A stretch of DNA of 20,569 nucleotides from an uncultured Ruthenibacterium sp. (GCA_910587145.1 CAJUMH010000040.1:1-20569), one strand, 5' to 3'; counted from the stretch's first letter, positions 7,125 to 14,428 are shown. Notes: generated from the letters alone by a model not told the origin. Made by a program: numbers and translations.

Positions 7125-7319
7125 ATGAATTCGGAAAGGAAGATGCGCCGCTTGTGGGCGGCGGCAATGGTTCTGTGCCCGTTGGGCGGATTGGGAACAG
7201 CGCTGGCAAGCCGTCTCGCCGCTCCGGACTGGGCCGTGCGCAGCCTGGGTATCTGCGCGCTTATCGGCATCGGTCTGCTCAGCTTTACAACAGCCATCCT
7301 GATGCGAAAAAGGCGGTAA
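7125..7319 (+). CDS. Small two-TM membrane protein
   Basis: ATG 7125 follows GGAGGG with a good spacing, 14 bp after the protease stop, so it is the last gene of the operon. The 64-aa product has two hydrophobic segments (RLWAAAMVLCPLGGLGTAL and LGICALIGIGLLSFTTAILM) and a basic C-terminus (RKRR). No family recognised; it may be a small transporter subunit. Confidence 0.7.
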   Translation: MNSERKMRRLWAAAMVLCPLGGLGTALASRLAAPDWAVRSLGICALIGIGLLSFTTAILMRKRR

Positions 7320-7334
7320 AACCACGGCGAAAGG

Positions 7335-7365
7335 CGCGCCCGGCGTGCCCTTCGGGGGCGTTTTT
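7335..7365 (+). terminator. Probable terminator of the ABC operon
   Basis: A GC-rich imperfect hairpin (CGCCC pairing with GGGCG, or the tighter CCC-TTC-GGG) is followed by five T at 7361-7365, starting about 15 bp after the last stop. A degenerate equivalent exists in copy A near 285-310. Confidence 0.4.
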
Positions 7366-7437
7366 CGGAAGGAATCCCCAATGATTGAACATTCCATATT
7401 TTGGTAAAATGACAGATCGTACATTTTTATATGTTCC

Positions 7438-7464
7438 AAAAAGCCCGAAATCTCGGGCTTTTTT
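7438..7464 (+). terminator. Rho-independent terminator in leader B
   Basis: AAAAAGCCCGA (7438-7448) and TCGGGCTTTTT (7453-7463) form a perfect 11-bp stem with a 4-nt loop and a T run. The second hairpin GCACTTTT/AAAAGTGC follows directly. Flanking GTTCC and GGAAC could extend the structure. It likely backs up termination of the ABC operon before the cassette promoter. Confidence 0.75.
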
Positions 7465-7493
7465 GCACTTTTTGGAACACGAAAAGTGCGCAT

Positions 7494-7522
7494 TTTACAA
7501 GTAAAGCACAATTTGTAATAAT
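7494..7522 (+). promoter_or_regulatory. Putative promoter of cassette B
   Basis: TTTACA (7494-7499) and AATAAT (7517-7522) are 17 bp apart, each matching consensus at five of six bases. It is positioned after the double hairpin and about 40 nt before the leader ORF. Confidence 0.45.
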
Positions 7523-7562
7523 AAATAGAGGAAATGTACCGATTTTAGGGGGATGCCACAGA

Positions 7563-7652
7563 ATGGCTCTCTCTATGGTCGGCGCCGCTTCCCAGAGCAA
7601 GGTGCGCACCAAAGCTCTGCAGCAAACGCTTGGAAAAGAAGGAGGAAACTGA
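7563..7652 (+). CDS. Small leader ORF upstream of cassette B (29 aa)
   Basis: ATG 7563 is preceded by AGGGGG and opens 29 codons ending TGA at 7650-7652. The product MALSMVGAASQSKVRTKALQ continues to GKEGGN and matches the copy A ORF. It overlaps the start region of the large gene, whose GGAGG site (7641-7645) lies inside this ORF, so reading it could control the downstream start. No known domain. Confidence 0.4.
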   Translation: MALSMVGAASQSKVRTKALQQTLGKEGGN

Positions 7653-7827
7653 GAAAATAAAAGAGCAATTTGCCGCATCTGCGGCACGCAAGCAGCCGCG
7701 GCGGGAAAAATCGCCCAGCGAGCTGGGCGAAGAAGTGCTGGCCCTGATGCTGAGCGAGGACGCAAAGGAGCGCGCCGCGGCCACACCAGCGCCGCCGAAA
7801 ATCAGGGCGGCTGCGGGAACCCCAAAA

Positions 7828-7977
7828 GCGGCGCAGTATGGCCGCTTTACGCAAGAGGCCGCCGAGAATGCCAAAACGACGCAGTATGGCAGCGGCTTTA
7901 CAGAAAAAACCGCTGCCGGGAATCGGAAAACCGCGCCCTATGGCGGCGCCGGGGCCGGGCGGATGACCGCGCAATAC
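7828..7977 (+). repeat. Tandem AQYGG-type coding repeats in cassette B
   Basis: This is the equivalent of 771-920: units with AAQYGRF, TTQYGSG and TAPYGGA, separated by E-(A/K)-(A/T)-A-(E/G)-N-type linkers, ending with AQY. Sequence variation relative to copy A is mostly in the linkers. Confidence 0.7.
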
Positions 7978-8112
7978 GAGCCGCCGCTGGATCCGCAGCC
8001 GCAAGCCCTCGCGGCCGCCGGCTTGGACGACAACGCCATTCGGGGTGTGCAGTGGAGAAACGACTTCCCCAGTGTGATGCAGGAGATCAACCAAAAGTTT
8101 CAAAAGCTCGAT

Positions 8113-8350
8113 GAAATAACGTCTCCCATCCATGCCACGCCCGAATGGCAGACGCAGGCGGCGGCGCAGGATCTTGCGTATGCCGGGCTGGACGCAAACG
8201 CACAGCAGGGCCTGGCATACGGCGACGGCATTTTCCGCCTCGGCCAAAAAAGTAGAGGAAATAACGGCTCCCATTCGCGCCACACCAGAGTGGCAGGCGC
8301 AGGCGGCGGCGCAAAATCTTGCCTATGCAGGTTTGGACGGGAATACGCTT
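8113..8350 (+). repeat. Tandem helical coding repeat in cassette B
   Basis: Units beginning at GAAATAAC 8113 and 8258 encode EIT-(S/A)-PI-x-ATPEWQ-x-QAAAQ-(D/N)-LAYAGLD. Copy A has only one such unit (from 1065). The 43 bases 8258-8300 are identical to 1065-1107, whereas B unit 1 is clearly more diverged. Confidence 0.75.
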
Positions 8351-9035
8351 CGGGTCGCAGGCACATCGAAACAGCTCTGGGACGATACGCATATCGCAGA
8401 GGGGAAATCGGCGCCGCTTTATTGGCTGGAAAAGATCCTGAGCGGAGCGGCAATGGGCGTGGAAGGCGCATATAACAACTTCATTGATTGGGGAAGGGCC
8501 GGAGTAAACGCCGATCTGATGCAGCAGATGCAGCAGGCGCAGCAGTTTGTATGGCTGGGAGAACCCTACCAGCGGAATGCCGACCTCATTGCGAATTGTG
8601 CGCAGACGATACAGGAAGCCCTGCCGGAGGCAGCGGAGAATCTGCGCAGCCACAGAGCGGCGGAACCCTTTCGGATGCACAGCTGGCCGAAGCGAATGCT
8701 GCGATCAAGGCGCTGACCGGCCGGTGGGGCGAAAACAGCCGATGAAGCGGCAACGCGGTTCAGCAATGGGAGGGTGCAAAGAATAATTATTTTGGCAGTC
8801 TGTTTCCGCAGGCAAACAATCTGTTTAGAGGAATGAAGGACATCGACACCTCCAATCTGATCATGTTGCCGATGGTGGATGACAGCAGAACACAGGTAAA
8901 TTCGGCAACAGATTCCGACTCATCTGTAATTGCAAATCCCGAAGAATCCGTCGCATTGACAAATGAATCTTTATATGATACAGAGGAGGAAGGATTACAG
9001 ATATAGAAAGCCCAGAAGCAAAAGCTTTTGCTGAA

Positions 9036-9407
9036 ATGTACTATGAAGAAATACGTCATTTCTCCACGGATACCGTTAAAATTGCGGAGAATCTAGGCGT
9101 GGATGAGGCAGATATCCGAAAAATAAAGGAATATCTCTTTGAAAACCCGTCTTTGTATGAGGAAGATACTGGCGAATGGAGAAGGTTTGATACTGATTGT
9201 GCAATTGCTCAAAGCTGGCAAAGGCTTATGCTTGGAAAAGATATTAAACCACACGATAGAACTTTAATTTATCATGAGCTTTTGGAAATGGAAATAAAAA
9301 CAAAGGATCCCACACTTCCCCATTGGAAAGTACATGAGATGGCGACGGAAATATATGATTATCCAAAGGAGGTAAAGGAATATTATGGTAGTCTTAAGAG
9401 CGATTAA
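9036..9407 (+). CDS. Toxin-like C-terminal domain of cassette B, now a separate ORF
   Basis: This is a 123-aa soluble, charged protein. In-frame homology-like sequence starts earlier, near 9008 (DIESPEAKAFAE), with no clear start there, so the domain was probably the tip of the cassette B protein before a frameshift at about 9000. Visible motifs are STDTVKIAENLGVDEADI, RRFDTDCAIAQSWQRL, a YHELLEMEI block and VHEMATEIYDY. From memory this matches a recurring C-terminal module of phage minor-head/MuF-type and polymorphic proteins in Firmicutes, followed by a small partner gene. The paired HE motifs suggest an enzymatic site, but I cannot name the activity. Base composition is much more AT-rich than the head. 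AGGAGG at about 8984 could serve a non-ATG start. Confidence 0.6.
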   Translation: MYYEEIRHFSTDTVKIAENLGVDEADIRKIKEYLFENPSLYEEDTGEWRRFDTDCAIAQSWQRLMLGKDIKPHDRTLIYHELLEMEIKTKDPTLPHWKVHEMATEIYDYPKEVKEYYGSLKSD

Positions 9408-9621
9408 GCGGAATCAAAATAAAATAGAAGCAGATTATTACCCGGAGAATAGAAATGCATATGGACATATTTCCATCGATCTCTCAAATGGGAAGAGGCT
9501 TGAACATATTCCGGCGCCAGACTGTTTTCATGAGATGTATGGCTCTCATGCAGAAACAGAGTTGTTAAGGTTAGCCAAATTAGAGAAGCTTCCACAGGAG
9601 AAATTTGTTCTTTGGTATTGA
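9385..9621 (+). CDS. Small immunity-like partner protein
   Basis: This 78-aa protein starts at ATG 9385, after AAAGGAGG (9365-9372), and overlaps the toxin-like ORF by 23 bp. Features are an EADYYPENRNAYGHISIDLS strand pair, the central HAETELLRLAKLEKLP helix and a C-terminal KFVLWY. This pattern resembles small proteins that follow toxin tips in Firmicute cassettes. The overlap and size fit an immunity protein, an inference from position rather than from a known fold. AT-rich like its partner. Confidence 0.65.
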   Translation: MVVLRAIKRNQNKIEADYYPENRNAYGHISIDLSNGKRLEHIPAPDCFHEMYGSHAETELLRLAKLEKLPQEKFVLWY

Positions 9622-9684
9622 AGGATTATCAAGAATCCGGAAATGAAAGTCTATTTGTAAAAATCAAAAAATGTATGGGATAGC

Positions 9685-9733
9685 ACACTCCCCGCTGCAG
9701 CGAACAAAAACGCCATGGCGGGGAGTGTTTTTT
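9685..9733 (+). terminator. Strong rho-independent terminator after the toxin/immunity pair
   Basis: ACACTCCCCGC (9685-9695) and GCGGGGAGTGT (9718-9728) form a perfect 11-bp stem with a 22-nt loop and six T. The apparent TTG start of cassette C lies inside the T run. Confidence 0.85.
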
Positions 9734-10637
9734 GGATTGTAAAAACCATCCATTTTTGAAGGTGGCAGACGCGAAAAAATTTGATGTATTCCAGCAATCT
9801 GTGCAGCGCATTCTGGAAAGCGATCCGAAATTGGGGCAATACGCCGAACAGGTACGTGCGGCATATCTTGCCGAAAACAGCCCGGCGCTTGCCGGCCTGA
9901 CGAACGCGGACGGCACGATCGATACCGCTGCGCTGGAGGAAGATGTGTGCCTGAAAACCTTTGAACGGCTGATCGGCGACCCCGAAGAGCTGACGCAGGC
10001 TGTGGCACACGGCCGAACCGTAATCGAAAGCTTCCTCGACGCTTTGCGCGGGATCAAAAACAGCGTTGTGATCAAGCTTACCGGCAGCGAAAAAGCCATG
10101 CTGGGCGAGGCTGAGCGCACTTTGGTAAACCTGCTGCGCGGCGAAGCGGGGATGGTGGAAGGCGAACGGTTCAGCATTCAGAAAGATGCGAACGGAGAAC
10201 TGTATGTGCTGATTGATACCGATCAGGAGCTGTTTGAAGGGCAAAGCATGAAGGAAAGCATTCGGACTGCGGAGAAATACATGAAAAAACATTTTCAAGG
10301 GCAGCTGTTTGATATTGAAAACTCACGAACATTTGTAAATGGGAAAGCTATTGGTGAGTATACGCATCCGGCAAATTATAGACTCGATCCAGAAATAAAG
10401 CAGGCAAAGATAAATGCCTCTACGGAGCTTGATAATTTGCTTGCAGTTTCAAAATTCCTGCGGCACGAAGAGGATGACGGACGACATGCGGATGCTACAA
10501 ACGGCTGGGAGGTATATCAAACACGCTTTGTGCTGAATGGGGAATCATTTGTTGGAGAAGTAAAAATTAAGCTTACAGACCGGGGAAAGTTGTTCTATGA
10601 TATTACACACATAGAAAAAGCTGCCCGTATCGACTGA
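9732..10637 (+). CDS. Cassette C: 5'-truncated multidomain protein with BECR-nuclease-like tail
   Basis: The frame opens at TTG 9732 inside a terminator, without ribosome site or promoter, so this is probably the 3' part of a lost larger gene (301 codons open). Residues about 15-150 (FQQSVQRILES, AAYLAENSPALAGL, ALEEDVCLKTFERLIGD, IESFLDALRGIKN, LTGSEKAMLGEAERTLVNLL) resemble the helical segment that usually follows a zinc-peptidase module in large prophage/ICE proteins. The C-terminal about 100 residues (GEYTHPANYRL, TELDNLLAVSKFLRHEEDDGRH, NGWEVYQTRF, FVGEVKIKLTDRGKLFYDI) resemble the large polyvalent-protein-associated LPD3-like domain of the Barnase/EndoU/Colicin/RelE (BECR) nuclease fold. 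The tail is more AT-rich than the rest. Family assignment is from memory. Confidence 0.55.
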   Translation: MDCKNHPFLKVADAKKFDVFQQSVQRILESDPKLGQYAEQVRAAYLAENSPALAGLTNADGTIDTAALEEDVCLKTFERLIGDPEELTQAVAHGRTVIESFLDALRGIKNSVVIKLTGSEKAMLGEAERTLVNLLRGEAGMVEGERFSIQKDANGELYVLIDTDQELFEGQSMKESIRTAEKYMKKHFQGQLFDIENSRTFVNGKAIGEYTHPANYRLDPEIKQAKINASTELDNLLAVSKFLRHEEDDGRHADATNGWEVYQTRFVLNGESFVGEVKIKLTDRGKLFYDITHIEKAARID

Positions 10638-10770
10638 CATTCCACGCCCCGCATGAAAGCAGCCACGAACAGCTTTTTGACAGAACCATCTGCCGGTGAT
10701 CTACCCACGCGGGGCATGAGCGCCACCTCAGATGATCCTGCCGGAAATGTTTTTAAAAGACATCTCCCCC

Positions 10771-10825
10771 GAAATCCCCCAGACGGCGCTGCGATGGCAG
10801 TGTTGTCTGGGGAATTTCTGTTTTT
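10771..10825 (+). terminator. Terminator after cassette C
   Basis: Bases 10771-10784 and 10805-10818 pair over 14 positions with one mismatch, followed by TGTTTTT. It ends the cassette series and faces the convergent yesL-like gene. The 10638-10770 stretch holds no gene I can support. Confidence 0.7.
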
Positions 10826-10850
10826 ATTATATTCTGTTCACAGAAAAAAG

Positions 10851-11663
10851 TCAAAATCCTTTTCCGGCCTCGCGCTCGGCGCGGCGCGCGGCCTGCTGCT
10901 CGGAGATGTGGAACGCCTGTTCCATTACAGGCCAGGCCCACATATCGCAGATTACCGCCAGCAGCGCGGGCACGCCCAGCAGCAGTACCGGCGGCACAAG
11001 CGGCAGCGGCACAAGCAGCAGCAGGCACAGCAGCACCGCGATGGTGATCAGGCCGGCCGGCAGCGTGCGCTTTGCATACCCGAACAGGATCAAAAGGCTG
11101 TTGCGCAGCATGCCGGCGAGCGGCATGTCCAAAAACAGCATCTGCAGCGTAGTAAACAGCCAGCACACCACCAGCATCAGCACGCTGAAGGAGACAAACG
11201 CAATCAAAAGCAAATTCGATTCGGTGGCGGTGAAGAAATAATACCATGCCGCAATGCATTCCATTGCCAGCAGCGTGCAGAAAAGCATCCCGGCGAAAAT
11301 ACTCTGCCGCCAGTTGGTCTTCCAGCATTTTTTGAATTCATGCCACAAAAAGCACGGCTCGTCGCGCACGGTTTTCACCGTCAGCCCGTGCAGGCACGTC
11401 ATGGCAATGCCCACCGGCATGGAGCACAGCAAAAACAGCACGGCGGCAATGAGCAGCATGCCCAGATATTGCCGGAACACGATGCCGAACAGCACAACGA
11501 TCAGCATTGGCAGGCAGCAGAGCAAAAACAGAAAGTTCAGCTTTAAAAGATGGCCGTAATCGCGAAAGAGAATTTCAAAAAAGCGTGCGGCGCCTTTTTT
11601 GGGCGGCTGATCCTTGCGCACGCCGGGCCCCTCTTTGGTATACATGTTTGAAAAAAATCCCAT
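10851..11663 (-). CDS. YesL-like DUF624 membrane protein
   Basis: This encodes 270 aa from ATG 11663 (MGFFSNMYTKEGPG); the frame is open further upstream but that part precedes the family-typical MGFF start. The N-terminal hallmark is LLKLNFLFLLCCLPML, like the 'L-N-L-x-x-L-x-C-x-L-P' of DUF624/YesL proteins. About five to six membrane segments follow (residues about 38-60, 65-90, 125-148, 155-180, 200-240). The family is widespread in Firmicutes, often near carbohydrate-uptake or two-component genes; its function is not established. The promoter lies at 11769-11797. Confidence 0.85.
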   Translation of the reverse strand: MGFFSNMYTKEGPGVRKDQPPKKGAARFFEILFRDYGHLLKLNFLFLLCCLPMLIVVLFGIVFRQYLGMLLIAAVLFLLCSMPVGIAMTCLHGLTVKTVRDEPCFLWHEFKKCWKTNWRQSIFAGMLFCTLLAMECIAAWYYFFTATESNLLLIAFVSFSVLMLVVCWLFTTLQMLFLDMPLAGMLRNSLLILFGYAKRTLPAGLITIAVLLCLLLLVPLPLVPPVLLLGVPALLAVICDMWAWPVMEQAFHISEQQAARRAEREAGKGF

Positions 11664-11768
11664 AACAACGCTCTTTTCCCCGCATCGCGGTTTTGTTTGC
11701 CGGACGGAACAAAACACAAAATCAAGCCGCAGGCTTTTTGCAGGCTGTGGCTGGTTTTCCCGGATATT

Positions 11769-11797
11769 ATTATAATACTATACAAAAAAGATGCAAA
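11769..11797 (-). promoter_or_regulatory. Promoter of the yesL-like gene
   Basis: On the minus strand TTTGCA (11792-11797) and TATAAT (11769-11774) are separated by 17 bp in an AT-rich island between argS and the DUF624 gene. The leader is about 100 nt. I see no strong terminator for argS between 11800 and 11898. Confidence 0.55.
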
Positions 11798-11898
11798 GAT
11801 GAAAAAAATATGAATTTTACGCGTTATTCGGCCGACGCCCTGTCCCGGGCGGGCCAAAGCGGGGAACACCCGTGCCGGCCCAAACGCCCTGTGCCGGA

Positions 11899-13665
11899 TC
11901 ACATGCTTTCCGGCACGGTTACCTTCAGCAGGGTAAGGGCGCTGCGGATCACGTTTTTTGCGGCGGTGCACAGGGCAATGCGCGCGGCGCGCACGTCGGG
12001 CGCGGCATCCTTTACCCGGCAGGCGTTGTAGAACTTATGGAAGCGGTTCGCAAGCTCTGTAACATACCGTGTAATGCGCGCGGGATCGTAGCCTTTTGCG
12101 GCAGAGATGATCTCGCCGGGGAAATCCGCGATATGGCGGATCAGATCTTTTTCTGCGGGCTCGGCCAAAAGCGTCAGCGCGGCCGCCTCGGCGCCCTCGA
12201 CGGCGATGCCGTCCTCCGCCAGCTTTTTCAGAATGCTGCAAATACGCGCGTGGGCGTACTGCACGTAATAAACGGGGTTTTCATTGTCCTGCGAGACGGC
12301 AAGATCCAGATCAAAATCCATCACGCTGCCCGGTTCGCGCAGATTAAACAAAAAGCGCGCGGAATCAATGGGCACCTCGTCCAGCAGTTCGGAAAGGCCG
12401 ATAGCCTTTCCGGTGCGCTTGCTCATGCGGACGGGCTGACCGTCCTGCATCAGGCGCACAAATTGCATGAGCACGATCTCCAGCTTTTCGCCGTCCAGCC
12501 CAATGGCGTCCATAGCGCCCTTCATGCGGGCCACATGGCCGTGGTGGTCTGCGCCCCATACGTCGATGGCGCGCGAAAAGCCGCGCTCTGCAAATTTATT
12601 GTAGTGATAGGCGATGTCCGCCGCAAAGTATGTGGGCACGCCGTTTGCGCGCACCAGCACCTCGTCCTTGTCCTCGTCTGTCACCTCGCCGTCCAGGCCC
12701 TTGCGCGTAACCTTGTTTGCGCCGTATTTGGCGGCGTACTGCATGGAGCGGTACCACACCACGCCGTCCTTCACATAAGTTGCGCCGCGCTCGGCCAGCT
12801 TGTCCAGCGCCCGCTGTACCGCGCCCGATTGGTGCAGCGTCGTCTCGCTGAACCACACGTCGTACTGTACACGGTACTTTGCCATATCGTCCTTCAGGCC
12901 CTGCACGTTTTTGGGCAGCGCAAAATCCACCAGCGCGGCCTGCAGCTCCTCGGGCGGCTTTTCCGCCCACGCATCGCCGTTCGCCTCGGCAAACGCGCGC
13001 GCCAGCAGGCGGATATCCTCGCCCTGATAGCCGTCCTCGGGGAACGGCACGGCCTGCTCGCCCCTGCAAAGCTGCAAATAGCGCGCGGCAAGGCTTTTGC
13101 CGAATTTCATGATCTGATTGCCGGCGTCATTGATCAAAAATTCGCGCGTAACATCGTAGCCCGCCCACTCCAGCGCGGCGGCCAGACAATCGCCCAGCGC
13201 GCCGCCCCGGGCGTTGCCCAGATGCATCGGCCCGGTGGGGTTGGCCGACACAAATTCCACGTTTACGCGCTCGCCCCCGCCGTAGTTCGTGCGGCCGTAA
13301 TCCGGCTGCACATTTGCCGCCAGCACCACCTCGGCGTACCAGGCAGGCGAGAGAAACAGATTGATAAAGCCGGGGCCCGCGATCTCCGCTTTGGCAAAGT
13401 GCGTATCGGCAAGGCCCGGCAGATGGGCCGCGATGGCCTGGGCAATTGTGCGCGGCGCCATGCCGAACACGCGCGCGCCCGCCATCGCAAGGTTCGAGGC
13501 GAGATCGCCGTTTTTGCTGTCGTTCGGGGCCTCCACAATAAAGGCGGGAAGCTCCCTTTGGGGCAGCGCTCCGCTTTCCATCGCCGCTTTGGCGGCCTGT
13601 GTCAAAAGCGCCCGCGCCTCGTCCATCGCGGTTTGTTTCGGATCAAAGCCTGTAAAATCGTGCAT
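11899..13665 (-). CDS. argS: Arginyl-tRNA synthetase
   Basis: ArgRS (EC 6.1.1.19) charges tRNA-Arg with arginine. The 588-aa class I enzyme starts at ATG 13665, with AGGAG nine bases upstream. Visible parts are the N-terminal Add-1-type domain (residues about 1-115), the HIGH-type motif HLGN (148-151) within SANPTGPMHLGNARGG, the KMSKS-like region VRMSKRTGKAI near residue 380, and the DALR-type anticodon-binding C-terminus (about 470-588). Length is normal for bacterial ArgRS. Upstream is DUF1934, a common neighbour of argS in Clostridia, with a 287-bp gap rich in hairpins. Confidence 0.97.
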   Translation of the reverse strand: MHDFTGFDPKQTAMDEARALLTQAAKAAMESGALPQRELPAFIVEAPNDSKNGDLASNLAMAGARVFGMAPRTIAQAIAAHLPGLADTHFAKAEIAGPGFINLFLSPAWYAEVVLAANVQPDYGRTNYGGGERVNVEFVSANPTGPMHLGNARGGALGDCLAAALEWAGYDVTREFLINDAGNQIMKFGKSLAARYLQLCRGEQAVPFPEDGYQGEDIRLLARAFAEANGDAWAEKPPEELQAALVDFALPKNVQGLKDDMAKYRVQYDVWFSETTLHQSGAVQRALDKLAERGATYVKDGVVWYRSMQYAAKYGANKVTRKGLDGEVTDEDKDEVLVRANGVPTYFAADIAYHYNKFAERGFSRAIDVWGADHHGHVARMKGAMDAIGLDGEKLEIVLMQFVRLMQDGQPVRMSKRTGKAIGLSELLDEVPIDSARFLFNLREPGSVMDFDLDLAVSQDNENPVYYVQYAHARICSILKKLAEDGIAVEGAEAAALTLLAEPAEKDLIRHIADFPGEIISAAKGYDPARITRYVTELANRFHKFYNACRVKDAAPDVRAARIALCTAAKNVIRSALTLLKVTVPESM

Positions 13666-13952
13666 GTTGTCTGCTCCTGTTCTGTGATCAAACTGTCTAA
13701 AAAACGCGTGCGCCAGGAATTTTGGCAAATGATTCCGCCGGATTTTACAAAAATGCGCGTTAAGGCACAGGGCACGGCATGTCCGCCGCAGGCGGAATGC
13801 CGGCCATCGTTTTGGCCGGCAAGCCGGCAGCGCCGCAGGCGTTACCCCCCTGCGCCTTTTGCCCTCCCTGCCGGAAAATGGGCTCTCGTCCTGTGCGCCC
13901 GCTTTGCCTTCGGACGGTTTTTTATCGTCCCTTTGGGATTGCAGGGTGCTTT
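13666..13952. other. Hairpin-rich argS leader
   Basis: No gene is supported in these 287 bp. Two strong hairpins stand out: GGCAT-TCCGCC with GGCGGA-C-ATGCC (about 13779-13803) and TGCCGGCCA with TGGCCGGCA (about 13799-13822), overlapping and so mutually exclusive. A smaller GGACG/CGTCC hairpin lies near 13910-13935. I see no T-box signature (GGGTGGNACCGCG) despite the argS context. Confidence 0.45.
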
Positions 13953-14378
13953 TCAATCGGCGGGCTTTACGGTGATCTTGACGGTATTGCGGCTGACGGC
14001 GGAGGCGTCCACATCCAAAAGATAGCTGAACTGCACCGTACCGCCCTTATCGGACAGGCGGCTTTGAATCTCGTCCGCCGCTACGCCGAGGCTCAGCGAG
14101 CCATGGCCCGTTTCGTAATGGCACACGTGCCGCCGCCCCTTCTCGATGACAAGCTGGCTGGGCGCCGGGCCAAAGCGCAGCATGCTCACCTTCTGCGAAT
14201 CCTCCACCTTCACGGTGGTAACACAGCCGGCATAGCCCGTTGTTGCGGTTTCTTTATAGGTGATAAAAAAGCTGCCGTTCCTGCGCACAAAGCTGCCGCG
14301 CGTCATCAGCTTTACCTTGTCGCGCTCGCCGCCCTGCTCCATGGTGCCGCGTATGGTGATGAGATAATCTTCGTTCAT
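13953..14378 (-). CDS. DUF1934 beta-barrel protein
   Basis: This 141-aa protein starts at ATG 14378, after AAGGACGG. It is typical of DUF1934 (YwiB-like): an N-terminal YLITIRGTM strand, GSFFITYKE, VEDSQKVSMLRFG, HYETGHGSLSLGV, and a C-terminal VQFSYLLDVDA strand. The family has a lipocalin/calycin-like barrel of unknown ligand and is usually located next to argS, as here. It probably starts a unit separate from murI because a hairpin lies between them. Confidence 0.88.
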   Translation of the reverse strand: MNEDYLITIRGTMEQGGERDKVKLMTRGSFVRRNGSFFITYKETATTGYAGCVTTVKVEDSQKVSMLRFGPAPSQLVIEKGRRHVCHYETGHGSLSLGVAADEIQSRLSDKGGTVQFSYLLDVDASAVSRNTVKITVKPAD

Positions 14379-14393
14379 AAAGAACCGTCCTTT

Positions 14394-14428
14394 TTTAAAA
14401 GCTGCCGGGCCGAATGCCCGAAGCCTTT
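14394..14428 (-). terminator. Possible terminator between murI and DUF1934
   Basis: On the minus strand GCT-T-CGGGC, loop ATTCG, GCCCG-GC-AGC forms a hairpin followed by TTTTAAAAAAGG, in the 50 bp after the murI stop. It may end the ddl-murI unit, or be only partial. Confidence 0.45.

Larger units (their letters stand above)
7331..8215 (+). repeat. Duplicated cassette-head module, copy B
   Basis: This is the second copy of 276-1170. It includes the leader, twin hairpins, promoter, leader ORF, AQYGG repeats and the first helical repeat. The two copies flank the regulator/ABC/protease operon as a direct repeat, so homologous recombination between them would delete that operon and fuse head B or A to the other tail. 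Confidence 0.85.
7630..9006 (+). pseudogene. Cassette B: broken polymorphic-type multidomain protein (head)
   Basis: This is the copy B homologue of the 600-2080 gene. The ATG that starts copy A (600) is ATA here (7657), leaving an upstream TTG (7630) as the best start. Frame 1 runs through the AQYGG repeats and helical repeats, then shifts at the A6 run 8246-8251 (one A too many versus sibling repeats). Frame 2 continues (TPEWQAQAAAQNLAYAGLD, QLWDDTHIAEG, ALPEAAENLRSHRAAE) to about 8666, where one base is missing. Frame 1 resumes (LSDAQLAEANAAIKALTGRW), meets TGA 8743-8745 and reads on through NNYFGSLFPQANNLFRGM to TAG 9004-9006. That gives a lost start, two frameshifts and a nonsense codon. 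A further shift near 9000 would join it to the 9036-9407 ORF. Confidence 0.7.

Noticed and set aside
251..7511. Minus-strand ORFs with KMYDLSFYQNMECSIIG in both cassette leaders
   Set aside because: They are conserved between copies only because the DNA is duplicated; they run through the terminator hairpins and show no ribosome site or synonymous bias.
10653..11546. Plus-strand ORF of 297 codons rich in His and Gln
   Set aside because: It is antisense to the DUF624 membrane protein; its composition is the complement of hydrophobic codons.
11872..14025. Long plus-strand open frame of 717 codons
   Set aside because: It is antisense to argS, which has clear ArgRS motifs; the long frame results from GC-rich codon bias.
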